Source: JAISGQ01 sp045534445
Lineage (GTDB): Bacteria; Bacillota; Clostridia; Oscillospirales; Acutalibacteraceae
Direction of reading: 5' to 3'
Assembly (NCBI GenBank): GCA_045534445.1
Contig: JAZSJQ010000076.1
Span: forward strand, 1-30,399
Length of the DNA: 30,399 bases
Both the position numbers and the translations under genes were made by a program. Below are positions 14,147 to 22,018 of this stretch, piece by piece (positions within the stretch are counted from its first letter, which is position 1; each line of letters opens with the position of its first letter). Below the pieces are notes generated by a model. It had not been told where the DNA came from, searched no databases, and was given only the letters and a program-made list of their open reading frames with translations.

Positions 14147-16765
14147 TCAGATTTCAGTATGTGTGCCGTAGTACGCGTTGAGATACATCTGCTTTATCTC
14201 GCTCATAAGCGGATATCTGGGGTTTGCACCTGTGCACTGGTCGTCAAATGCCTGCTCGACCATGTCGTCAAGGCGTGCAAGGAAATCCTCTTCATCGGGG
14301 ACATAATCTTTGATAGTATCCTTTATGCCGACCTTTGCCTTGAGCTCGTTGATAGCCTTGATAAGATTTTCAAGCTTCTCTTCATCGGTATTGCCGCCAA
14401 GCCTGAGATAATCTGCAACCTCTGCGTATCTTGCAAGGGTGTGGGGATGGTCATACTGGGAGAAGGTACCCATCTTTACAGGTGCCTCGCTTGCATTGAA
14501 GCGGAGAACTTCGTTTATCATAAGTGCGTTTGCAACACCGTGGGGCAGGTGGTGGAAAGCACCCAGCTTATGAGCCATGGAGTGGCATACGCCGAGGAAT
14601 GCGTTGGCAAATGCCATACCTGCCATTGTAGCTGCATTAGCCATCTTTTCTCTTGCAACTACATCAGTCGCACCGTTATCGTAGGCTCTGGGGAGATACT
14701 CAAATATCATCTTGAGAGAGCGAAGTGCCAGAGAATCGGTATAATCTGTTGCCAGCATTGCGGCATATGCCTCAAGTGCGTGGGTAACAGCGTCAATGCC
14801 CGATGCGGCGGTAAGTCCCTTGGGGGCGGACATATGAAGGTCTGTATCGATGATAGCCATATCGGGGAGCAGCTCGTAATCTGCAAGGGGATATTTGATG
14901 CCTGTCTTCTCGTCGGTGATAACAGCAAAGGGTGTCACCTCGGAGCCTGTGCCTGCAGAGGTAGGAATTGCAATGAAGTATGCCTTTTCGCCCATTTTGG
15001 GGAAGGTGTATACTCTCTTGCGGATATCGATAAAGCGCATTGCCATATCCATGAAGTCTACCTCGGGATGCTCATAAAGCACCCACATGATCTTTGCTGC
15101 ATCCATTGCAGAGCCGCCGCCGAGAGCTATGATGCAGTCAGGCTCGAAGCTTCTCATCTGTGCAGCACCCTCGTTTGCGCTTGCAAGAGAGGGATCCGGC
15201 TCAACGTTATAGAAGGTAGTGTGAATGATTCCCATTTCGTCAAGCTTATCGGTAATGCACTTGGTAAAGCCATTCTTGTAAAGGAAGCTGTCGGTTACGA
15301 TAAATGCCTTCTTCTTGCCCATTACGTTTTTGAGTTCGTCAAGGGCAACAGGCAGGCAGCCTTTCTTGATATATATTTTTTCGGGAGCACGGAACCAGAG
15401 CATATTTTCTCTCCTCTCAGCCACGGTCTTAATATTGAGCAGGTGCTTGACACCTACGTTCTCGGAAACGCTGTTGCCGCCCCATGAGCCGCATCCAAGG
15501 GTCAGGGAGGGTGCCAGCTTAAAGTTGGAAGGGTCGCCGATACCGCCGTGGGAGGAAGGTGTATTTACAAGAATACGGCAGGTCTTCATATGAGCTGCAA
15601 AGTATGCGGTCTTTTCCTTTTCAGAGATCTCATTGATGTAGAGAGACGATGTATGACCGTAGCCGCCGTCAGCGATGAGATGCTCAGCCTTCTCAACGGC
15701 TTCTTCAAAGCTCTTTGCTCTGTACATTGCAAGGACGGGAGAAAGCTTCTCGTGTGCAAACTCCTCGGAAAGCTCGACGCTTTCGACTTCGCCTATGAGT
15801 ATCTTGGTCTTTTCGGGTACATCTACGCCTGCAAGCTTTGCAATGGTATATGCGCTCTGACCTACTATCTTTGCATTGAGAGCGCCGTTTATGATAATGG
15901 TGCGTCTTACCTTTTCGGTCTCCTCTTCGTTGAGGAAGTAACAACCGCGATATGCAAACTCTTTTCTGACCTCGTCATAGATCTTATCAAGCACGATAAC
16001 AGACTGCTCAGATGCGCAGATCATGCCATTGTCGAAGGTTTTGGAATGTATGATGGAGCTGACTGCAAGAATGATATCAGCAGTCTCATCTATGATCGCA
16101 GGGGTGTTTCCTGCGCCGACACCGAGAGCAGGTTTGCCGCTTGAGTATGCTGCCTTTACCATGCCGGGACCGCCTGTTGCAAGGATTATGTCCGCTTCCT
16201 TCATGACGGTATTGGTCATTTCAAGGGAGGGAACATCTATCCAGCTTATGATATCCTCGGGTGCGCCTGCCTCAACCGCGGCTTCAAGAACAAGCTTTGC
16301 AGCCGCAATGGTGCAGTTCTTTGCTCTGGGGTGCGGGCTTATGATAATGCCGTTTCTGGTCTTGAGCGCCAGCAGACACTTGAATATTGCGGTGGAAGTG
16401 GGATTGGTTGTGGGGATAACTGCCGCGATAACGCCGATAGGCTCTGCTATCTTCTTTATGCCGTATGCGGCATCCTCTTCGATGATACCGCAGGTCTTTG
16501 TATCCTTATATGCATTGTAGATGTATTCTGATGCATAATTGTTCTTGATGACCTTATCCTCAACTACGCCCATGCCAGTCTCTGCGACAGCCATTTTTGC
16601 AAGAGGGATTCTCTGCTTGTTTGCCGCGGATGCTGCTGCAAAGAATATTTTATCTACCTGTTCCTGGGTATAGGAAGAAAATTTTTCCTGTGCTTTTCTT
16701 ACTCGCGCAATAGCCTCTTCAAGCTTTTTTACGCCGTCTACGATCTCATATGTTTTATTTTCCAT
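14147..16765 (-). CDS. adhE: bifunctional acetaldehyde-CoA/alcohol dehydrogenase
   Basis: An 872-residue two-domain fusion, the usual AdhE length. Residues 1-about 440 are a CoA-acylating aldehyde dehydrogenase with catalytic C250 (NGMICASEQS) and the nucleotide loop GVGAGNTP. Residues about 455-872 are an iron-dependent alcohol dehydrogenase with GGGSAMDAAK and metal ligands D658, H662, H728 and H742, in the same relative positions as in E. coli AdhE. It reduces acetyl-CoA to ethanol with two NADH, restoring NAD+ during fermentation, and the family forms long cytoplasmic spirosomes. The start has AGGAGG eight nt upstream. A LysR regulator gene ends upstream on the same strand beyond a terminator. 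Confidence 0.97.
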   Translation of the reverse strand: MENKTYEIVDGVKKLEEAIARVRKAQEKFSSYTQEQVDKIFFAAASAANKQRIPLAKMAVAETGMGVVEDKVIKNNYASEYIYNAYKDTKTCGIIEEDAAYGIKKIAEPIGVIAAVIPTTNPTSTAIFKCLLALKTRNGIIISPHPRAKNCTIAAAKLVLEAAVEAGAPEDIISWIDVPSLEMTNTVMKEADIILATGGPGMVKAAYSSGKPALGVGAGNTPAIIDETADIILAVSSIIHSKTFDNGMICASEQSVIVLDKIYDEVRKEFAYRGCYFLNEEETEKVRRTIIINGALNAKIVGQSAYTIAKLAGVDVPEKTKILIGEVESVELSEEFAHEKLSPVLAMYRAKSFEEAVEKAEHLIADGGYGHTSSLYINEISEKEKTAYFAAHMKTCRILVNTPSSHGGIGDPSNFKLAPSLTLGCGSWGGNSVSENVGVKHLLNIKTVAERRENMLWFRAPEKIYIKKGCLPVALDELKNVMGKKKAFIVTDSFLYKNGFTKCITDKLDEMGIIHTTFYNVEPDPSLASANEGAAQMRSFEPDCIIALGGGSAMDAAKIMWVLYEHPEVDFMDMAMRFIDIRKRVYTFPKMGEKAYFIAIPTSAGTGSEVTPFAVITDEKTGIKYPLADYELLPDMAIIDTDLHMSAPKGLTAASGIDAVTHALEAYAAMLATDYTDSLALRSLKMIFEYLPRAYDNGATDVVAREKMANAATMAGMAFANAFLGVCHSMAHKLGAFHHLPHGVANALMINEVLRFNASEAPVKMGTFSQYDHPHTLARYAEVADYLRLGGNTDEEKLENLIKAINELKAKVGIKDTIKDYVPDEEDFLARLDDMVEQAFDDQCTGANPRYPLMSEIKQMYLNAYYGTHTEI

Positions 16766-16951
16766 ATGGATTTCCTCCTGTTCTGAAATGTCAGATATCG
16801 TTCGCTGTCAGTGTTTTTCTTTCTTTGTGATTATTTTAACGAACTGAATTCTCTTTGGGAATAACCAGAAAGTTAAAAGGGGTATATCACAAAAGATATA
16901 TAAATCAAAACCAATAAATATGTGAGTAATTTTTGGTGTAACACTACAAAA

Positions 16952-16979
16952 AAGCAGACTGAAATTCATCAGTCTGCTT
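16952..16979 (-). terminator. intrinsic terminator of the LysR gene
   Basis: Perfect 11-nt arms AAGCAGACTGA and TCAGTCTGCTT with a 6-nt loop; on the minus strand it is followed by TTTTTTG. It isolates adhE from the LysR transcript, so adhE needs its own promoter in 16766-16950, where I could not pick convincing hexamers. Confidence 0.8.
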
Positions 16980-16983
16980 AAAT

Positions 16984-17913
16984 TCAATTGCTCTTAAGGC
17001 ATTTTTCTTTTGCAATATGCAATTCGGCAATAAATCTTTTGTCAAGCTCTGTAAGGTGATAATTCGAGCGGTATATGAGAACATCCTTATATATCCTGTC
17101 ATTACCGCTGCATGAGCGCATAACAAGTCCGTGTCGCTCAAGTATCTCATCAGGCAGAGGAGACACCCACATAAACATATTTTCATTCTTTGACAGCAGG
17201 TCATATTGGCTTGCCCGCTCGAAAACATATATCCTTCGGTCTATATCGCCTGAAAGCTCCTCTTTCTTCACCGCCGCAGAAGGCAATGACGGGACAAAGG
17301 GGTCAGCATGGGCAATTTCTATGTAAGGCTTCAGATCATCACGGCTGATGGTCTCTTTTTTTGCCAGCGGGCAATTCCTATGCATTAAAAGAAGGTATCT
17401 GAATTCTGCAACAAGCTCCGATGCAAAGCCTTTTTCTTCAAGCATACTTTTAAAATATCTGTCGAAGGTTTCGGCATATCTTATTATTCCCAGATTATAG
17501 TCTGCTTTGAGAATGTTGCTGATAGCACGCGAAGAATTTGTTTCCTTGTAAAATATCTCCGCAGGATCACTGCTTATGCTTTTTGCGAAATTGGCAAAGG
17601 CAAAGGATACATAGCTTGCTCTCGGTACCGATATTGAAAAGCGCTGTTTTATGGGTGCTCCGTCTCTGTACAGCGCTTCCACGGCATCGATCTGATTGAG
17701 TATCTTCTTTGCGTATCCTATGAATTCTTCTCCTTCGGGAGTCAGGAACATCCCCTTTGCAGTACGGTCAAATATCGTTATACCGAGATCTGATTCAAGA
17801 TCCTTTATCGAACGGCTGAGATTCGGCTGTGCTATAAGAAGCTGCTCCGATGCTTTGTTTATTGAACCCGCTTCAGATACTGCCACGGCATATTTCAGGT
17901 GCAAAATATTCAT
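16984..17913 (-). CDS. LysR-family transcriptional regulator
   Basis: A 309-residue regulator with the LysR N-terminal winged helix-turn-helix (residues 1-about 60: KYAVAVSEAGSINKASEQL, then QPNLSRSIKDLESDLGITIFDRTAKGMFLTPEG) and a C-terminal effector-binding domain from about 90. LysR proteins typically control a divergent or neighbouring gene in response to a small ligand. Neighbours here are the unknown gene at 18070, transcribed divergently, and adhE downstream on the same strand; either could be a target. The ATG at 17913 has CGGAG eight nt upstream. The ligand cannot be predicted. Confidence 0.92.
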   Translation of the reverse strand: MNILHLKYAVAVSEAGSINKASEQLLIAQPNLSRSIKDLESDLGITIFDRTAKGMFLTPEGEEFIGYAKKILNQIDAVEALYRDGAPIKQRFSISVPRASYVSFAFANFAKSISSDPAEIFYKETNSSRAISNILKADYNLGIIRYAETFDRYFKSMLEEKGFASELVAEFRYLLLMHRNCPLAKKETISRDDLKPYIEIAHADPFVPSLPSAAVKKEELSGDIDRRIYVFERASQYDLLSKNENMFMWVSPLPDEILERHGLVMRSCSGNDRIYKDVLIYRSNYHLTELDKRFIAELHIAKEKCLKSN

Positions 17914-18069
17914 ATTTCATACTCCGTCTGTATTTTTACATTGTGTTTATTATATCACGGGCTTCTTTTTTCGGCAACCGTATATTATTTTGTAAATTTT
18001 TGTCACGTTTTATGGTTTTAAATTGTTTTATTATATGGTATCTCAAAATATTTACAAGTTGGTGTTTAT

Positions 18070-18504
18070 ATGAATAACTATTTGTGTCAGATTGAAAAAC
18101 AACTGAGGATCTTCATTTCTACAAGCATAGACCGAAGCTTTTTCCGAACCACAGCAGATGATTGCATCATACTTTCCACCCACTCACTCAATCCGATCAC
18201 TCTGACACTCTTCAGCGACACTATCTGCATTGATTTTGCTGACGAATATCAGGAATTTGACATAAGCAACAGTACAAAACTTCTGCCTGTGCTTGAAAAA
18301 ATCGGTGCTTTTATCAATGAACTGATGACCGGTGCTTTGATATACGAACGAGTATACTACGGAAAAACTCAGACGATCTGTCGGGTAACTCTTATTAATA
18401 AAATCACAAAAAGAAAAATCCATCTGCGAGATACTGTACTGACCTCGCAATATCCGCACAACGTTCCACGGCTTATTATACGCGAAAAGCTCTTTTTTCA
18501 GTAA
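18070..18504 (+). CDS. hypothetical protein, 144 residues
   Basis: I do not recognise this family. The protein is soluble-looking, with no membrane segment or signal peptide and no cysteine pair suggesting metal binding; the middle part (LLPVLEKIGAFINELM) is predicted helical and the ends beta-rich (RVTLINKITKRKIHLRDTV). It starts 157 nt from the divergent LysR gene, the classical position of a LysR target, and is closed by a strong terminator four nt after its stop. The ribosome site is weak (GTTGGTG). Coding status is supported mainly by position, length and the terminator. Confidence 0.55.
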   Translation: MNNYLCQIEKQLRIFISTSIDRSFFRTTADDCIILSTHSLNPITLTLFSDTICIDFADEYQEFDISNSTKLLPVLEKIGAFINELMTGALIYERVYYGKTQTICRVTLINKITKRKIHLRDTVLTSQYPHNVPRLIIREKLFFQ

Positions 18505-18508
18505 AGAT

Positions 18509-18538
18509 AACCCCCGAAGCATTATTGCTTCGGGGGTT
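18509..18538 (+). terminator. bidirectional intrinsic terminator
   Basis: Perfect 13-nt arms AACCCCCGAAGCA and TGCTTCGGGGGTT around TTAT, between two convergent genes. Confidence 0.85.
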
Positions 18539-18542
18539 GAAA

Positions 18543-19229
18543 CTATTCCTCGGTCACTTCCATAAGTCTCATGCCTGCAGTATCTGTTACCGGCAGAGAA
18601 AAGACTATAGAACCTGCCTCTGTTCCTGTGCCTGCTTCGTCCATTATGGCACGCATTATATCATTTTTACGGTCCTTTCGCACTACCATAAAAACCATCT
18701 CTTTTTCTGGCACCAGCGTCACACCCATAAACTTTTCAGCAGCCTTGCTGCCTGTTCCCTTTGCATGTATGACAGTTCCGCCAGAAGCCTTTGCTTTTCG
18801 TGCTGCAGACATTATAAGCTCAGTATATCCCTGATTTGCTATCACTATAAGCAGCTCGTATTTTGTATCCTTCAACGAGGCTTCCTCCTCTTTTATATAG
18901 CTCTGACCTGCCGTCAGGTAATTTAGTGCCTTCTTTCCTCCTATACTGCTCAGAGGTATTGTAAAGGCGATTCCTGTTCCCGGAATCTCTATCTTCATCT
19001 GAACCTGCAATTCTTTTTTGAGTGTCAGCCACTTCTCATCTGTTACAATATGGATCATTACAGCTTTTTCATTGCTCTCAAGCCCAAAGTAATCAAGTAT
19101 TTCGCTTGCGGCTGTGCCATGTCCGAGAGTGCTGAAGGATACCTCCATACCCTTCTCAGAGTAGAAGCTATTGAACTTTTTTGCGTGCTTTCGGTCGGTT
19201 ATTGTGACCATCATATACAATTGGCTCAT
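18543..19229 (-). CDS. tandem PII-like (GlnB-fold) signalling protein
   Basis: A 228-residue protein that appears to hold two PII-like domains in a row. The C-terminal one (about 121-228) shows the pattern best: YELLIVIANQGYTELIMSAARKAKASGG, a loop, VTLVPEKEMVFMVVRKDRKNDIMRAIMDEAG and GSIVFSLPVTDTAG. The N-terminal one (1-about 103) repeats it more loosely, ending GTGIAFTIPLSSIGG. Ordinary PII proteins are about 112 residues, single-domain trimers; the uridylylated tyrosine loop is not evident. PII-fold proteins bind nucleotides and gate membrane transporters. It lies 12 nt after the DUF1538 membrane protein gene, with AAAGGAG upstream, so the membrane protein is its likely partner. Confidence 0.75.
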   Translation of the reverse strand: MSQLYMMVTITDRKHAKKFNSFYSEKGMEVSFSTLGHGTAASEILDYFGLESNEKAVMIHIVTDEKWLTLKKELQVQMKIEIPGTGIAFTIPLSSIGGKKALNYLTAGQSYIKEEEASLKDTKYELLIVIANQGYTELIMSAARKAKASGGTVIHAKGTGSKAAEKFMGVTLVPEKEMVFMVVRKDRKNDIMRAIMDEAGTGTEAGSIVFSLPVTDTAGMRLMEVTEE

Positions 19230-19241
19230 ATCTTCACTCCT

Positions 19242-20759
19242 TTACAGCTCAATGATGTCATCATCTTCAAATTGTGCAAGCGCAAGCTCCTCAGGTGAGC
19301 CCTTTCTCTGCTTTATCCTGTTCACAAGACCGAGTATCTGAATGGTAATGAGAGGTGTCATCGCTACCATTGCAACTACGCCGAAGGCATCTGCAGCCAT
19401 ATTGCCTCCAAGCGCCGAGCAGGCACCCTGTGCCAGCGGAAGCAGGAAAGTCGCTGTCATGGGACCTGATGCAACACCGCCCGAGTCAAAGGCTATTGCG
19501 GTGAAAATTTTTGGTGTTACAAAAGATAACCCAAGTGCAATTGCATAGCCCGGTATCAGAAAATACATTATGGGAACACCTGTAAGTACTCTTATCATTG
19601 CAAGTGCCACAGAAACAGCTACACCTACAGAAAGGCTTACCCCCATTGCTTTTGCGGATATTCCTCCGTCGGTTATTTCTTCAACCTGCTGATTGAGAAC
19701 ATATACAGCAGGCTCAGCTTTTACTATATAGAATCCTATAAGAGCGCCTATAGGCACGAGAATGTACTTGTAGGACTCTCCAAGCACACCTCCCAGATAA
19801 CTGCCCGCGGGCATGAATCCCACATTTGCACCCGTCAGAAAAAGGGTAAGTCCTACATAAGTATAAACAAGACCTATTATAATCTTTTTAAGATTTCTTC
19901 CCCGAATCTTCAGTGAAACCATCTGGAATATACCGAAAAAAACGACAATGGGAAGAAGTGATACAGCTATTTCAAGCATGTATGTAGGTATCTCACCGAA
20001 AAACATTTTTCTCAGTTCCACAGAATCTGCCGCATTCTTTGCTACGGTTGCCTCGACTTCTCCGCCGTCAGGCATATACAGAAGTCCCAGTACCAGCACG
20101 GCAAGTATGGGTCCCACAGAGCAGAGAGCAACCAGTCCGAAACTGTCATCCGCTGCGTTTTTATCGTCACGGATTGCACAAACGCCTATACCCAGTGCCA
20201 TTATAAAAGGTACTGTCATGGGTCCTGTTGTAACTCCACCCGAATCAAAGGCTATGGCTCGGAATTCGTTTGGTACAAAGAACATCAGCACAAAGGCTAT
20301 GATATACAGTACAACCAGCAGCGGTGCGAGGGGTATTCTCAAAAGCATACGAAGCATGGCTATGACAAGAAATACGCCCACGCCCACGGCGACAGCCAAT
20401 ATTATCGTCATATTGGGAATTGACGGCACGAGCTGCGCCAGCACCTGAAGATCAGGCTCTGATATTGTTATTATTACTCCCAGCACAAGAGCGAGAATTA
20501 CAATCAGAAAGATATTTCGGCTTTGGGTCATTTTTGCTCCCACTTTTTCCCCCATGGGAGTCATTGACATTTCCGCACCCAGCGTAAAAAACATCATTCC
20601 TATCACAACAAATACCGCACCTATAAGGAAGCTCATAAGTGTGCCCGTCGGCATTGGGGCAATAGTAAAGCTCAATACAAGAAGTATCGCAACAACAGGC
20701 ATTACTGCCACAAAAGCTTCCTTGAACTTCATACTGAGCTTCTGATTCCAACGCGCCAA
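19242..20759 (-). CDS. DUF1538 family membrane protein, two-repeat putative transporter
   Basis: A 505-residue polytopic membrane protein, about 12-14 helices, built as an internal duplication. Each half holds AIAFDSGGV..GPMT (motifs at 171-181 and 424-434), preceded by E-P (SEPDLQVLAQ, 100-109; AEPAVYVLNQ, 349-358) and a GA..MP segment (GAEMSMTPMG; TGANVGFMPAG), and is followed by AADxFGxVA. This matches DUF1538, a family with no established substrate. The duplicated half-sites suggest an inverted or tandem-repeat transporter. TTG at 20759 is the likely start with AGAGGTGAT upstream; an ATG nine codons in is the alternative. The tandem PII-like gene follows 12 nt later. Confidence 0.85.
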   Translation of the reverse strand: MARWNQKLSMKFKEAFVAVMPVVAILLVLSFTIAPMPTGTLMSFLIGAVFVVIGMMFFTLGAEMSMTPMGEKVGAKMTQSRNIFLIVILALVLGVIITISEPDLQVLAQLVPSIPNMTIILAVAVGVGVFLVIAMLRMLLRIPLAPLLVVLYIIAFVLMFFVPNEFRAIAFDSGGVTTGPMTVPFIMALGIGVCAIRDDKNAADDSFGLVALCSVGPILAVLVLGLLYMPDGGEVEATVAKNAADSVELRKMFFGEIPTYMLEIAVSLLPIVVFFGIFQMVSLKIRGRNLKKIIIGLVYTYVGLTLFLTGANVGFMPAGSYLGGVLGESYKYILVPIGALIGFYIVKAEPAVYVLNQQVEEITDGGISAKAMGVSLSVGVAVSVALAMIRVLTGVPIMYFLIPGYAIALGLSFVTPKIFTAIAFDSGGVASGPMTATFLLPLAQGACSALGGNMAADAFGVVAMVAMTPLITIQILGLVNRIKQRKGSPEELALAQFEDDDIIEL

Positions 20760-20928
20760 GTCATCACCTCTAATTTATATATATTTTATTTATTATATAT
20801 CATTTATCGTCTTTTGTTAACCCTTTTGCATATTATTTTTAAGCATATACAGGCATGCTCTGTTCTTCTGTTTTATCATTCATCTGTCTTTTTAATGATT
20901 AAGAACGTTTAAGAATCACTATGAACGG

Positions 20929-20956
20929 TTGAAATTTATTTTACTTATGATAAAAT
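20929..20956 (+). promoter_or_regulatory. promoter of the lipid kinase gene
   Basis: TTGAAA (20929-20934) and TAAAAT (20951-20956), spacer 16 nt, with TGA immediately before the -10 box forming an extended -10. Two related 10-mers (AAGAACGTTT and ATGAACGGTT, 20 nt apart) sit just upstream, a possible regulator site. Confidence 0.55.
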
Positions 20957-20980
20957 ACAACCATTAAAGGGGTGATGATT

Positions 20981-21922
20981 TTGAAAAAGCTTATGCTTAT
21001 AATTAATCCCAATGCCGGTAAAAAAAGGATACGTTCTCAGCTTTGCGGTCTTGTTGAACGTCTCACCGAAAACGGTTTTATTCCTACCGTTTTTATTACC
21101 GATCCTGTTTACGGTGCGGAAAAGATCGTAGATCAGTATTCTGACGATTTTGACGTTATTGTGTGCAGCGGCGGCGACGGTACTCTTAATCAGGTCATCA
21201 GCCGTCTCCTTCGCAAGGAGAAAAGACCGCCTATCGGTTATATCCCTGCCGGCACCGCAAACGATGTTGCTAAAAGTCTCGATCTTTCCACTGATATTAT
21301 CAAAGCGGCAGACGATATTGTCACCGCTGTGCCTACACCATTTGATGTGGGCACCTTCGGCACCTCCAACTTTATCTATATCGCTTCATTCGGTGCTTTT
21401 ACCGAGGCATCTTATTCTGCGCCCCAATCCACAAAAAACGCACTCGGTCATATGGCATATGTTCTTGAAGGGTTAAAGAGTGTTCAGAATATCAAATCCT
21501 ATCACATAAAAATAGAAACCGAAGATGTTGTATATGAAGATGACTATGTTTTCGGCGCCATGATAAACTCCTTCTCCTTTGCAGGAATGTTCAAATTCAA
21601 TAAAGATTATGTATCTTTCGACGATGGAGAATTTGAGGTTATGCTTATTAAAACCCCTCGAAATCTCGCTCAGCTTCAGCGTGCTGTGGTTTCCCTGCTT
21701 TCTCAGAAATACGACGACGATTCTCTGACCGTATTTCATGCTTCAAAGCTCAAGGTGTCCTGCGATGAGCCTATTGCATGGACTACCGACGGCGAATTCG
21801 GCGATGTATATAAAACCGTTTCACTTTCGGTCAACAAACAGGCTGTGCGGCTTCTCTTAAAAGACGGCACATTCCTTGGCGGTCTCAAAGCGCCTGAACA
21901 GAATGAGACTTTGGAATCATAA
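20981..21922 (+). CDS. diacylglycerol/lipid kinase family protein (DgkB/YegS-like)
   Basis: A 313-residue soluble kinase of the diacylglycerol kinase catalytic domain family. It begins LMLIINPNAGKK, has the nucleotide-binding GGDGTLNQV (64-72) and GYIPAGTANDVAKSL, and ends with the C-terminal beta domain (FDDGEFEVMLIKTP, and AWTTDGEFG). The family phosphorylates diacylglycerol or related lipids at the membrane surface, recycling lipids from teichoic acid or glycolipid synthesis; the precise lipid is not determined. The start is the TTG at 20981 with AAGGGGTGA six nt upstream; GTG and ATG codons just before it lie in the ribosome site. Single-gene unit, divergent from the DUF1538 operon. Confidence 0.9.
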   Translation: MKKLMLIINPNAGKKRIRSQLCGLVERLTENGFIPTVFITDPVYGAEKIVDQYSDDFDVIVCSGGDGTLNQVISRLLRKEKRPPIGYIPAGTANDVAKSLDLSTDIIKAADDIVTAVPTPFDVGTFGTSNFIYIASFGAFTEASYSAPQSTKNALGHMAYVLEGLKSVQNIKSYHIKIETEDVVYEDDYVFGAMINSFSFAGMFKFNKDYVSFDDGEFEVMLIKTPRNLAQLQRAVVSLLSQKYDDDSLTVFHASKLKVSCDEPIAWTTDGEFGDVYKTVSLSVNKQAVRLLLKDGTFLGGLKAPEQNETLES

Positions 21923-21958
21923 AAAAGCAGTCTTCTCCAAAAGGAGAAGACTGCTTTT
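21923..21958 (+). terminator. intrinsic terminator of the lipid kinase gene
   Basis: Perfect 16-nt arms (21923-21938 and 21943-21958) around AAAA, ending in TTTT, directly after the stop codon. Confidence 0.85.
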
Positions 21959-21974
21959 GGGTATTAAGCCTGCA

Positions 21975-22006
21975 AAAAACCGCATCGGTAATCCGATGCG
22001 GTTTTT
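21975..22006 (-). terminator. intrinsic terminator of the PBP gene
   Basis: Perfect 14-nt arms AAAAACCGCATCGG and CCGATGCGGTTTTT around TAAT; on the minus strand it ends in TTTTTT. It starts 12 nt after the PBP stop codon. Confidence 0.85.
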
Positions 22007-22018
22007 CTTGATTCTGTT

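Noticed and set aside
14159..15487. Long plus-strand frame opposite adhE
   Set aside because: It is cysteine- and histidine-rich low-quality translation antisense to a well-supported gene; no ribosome site or family match.
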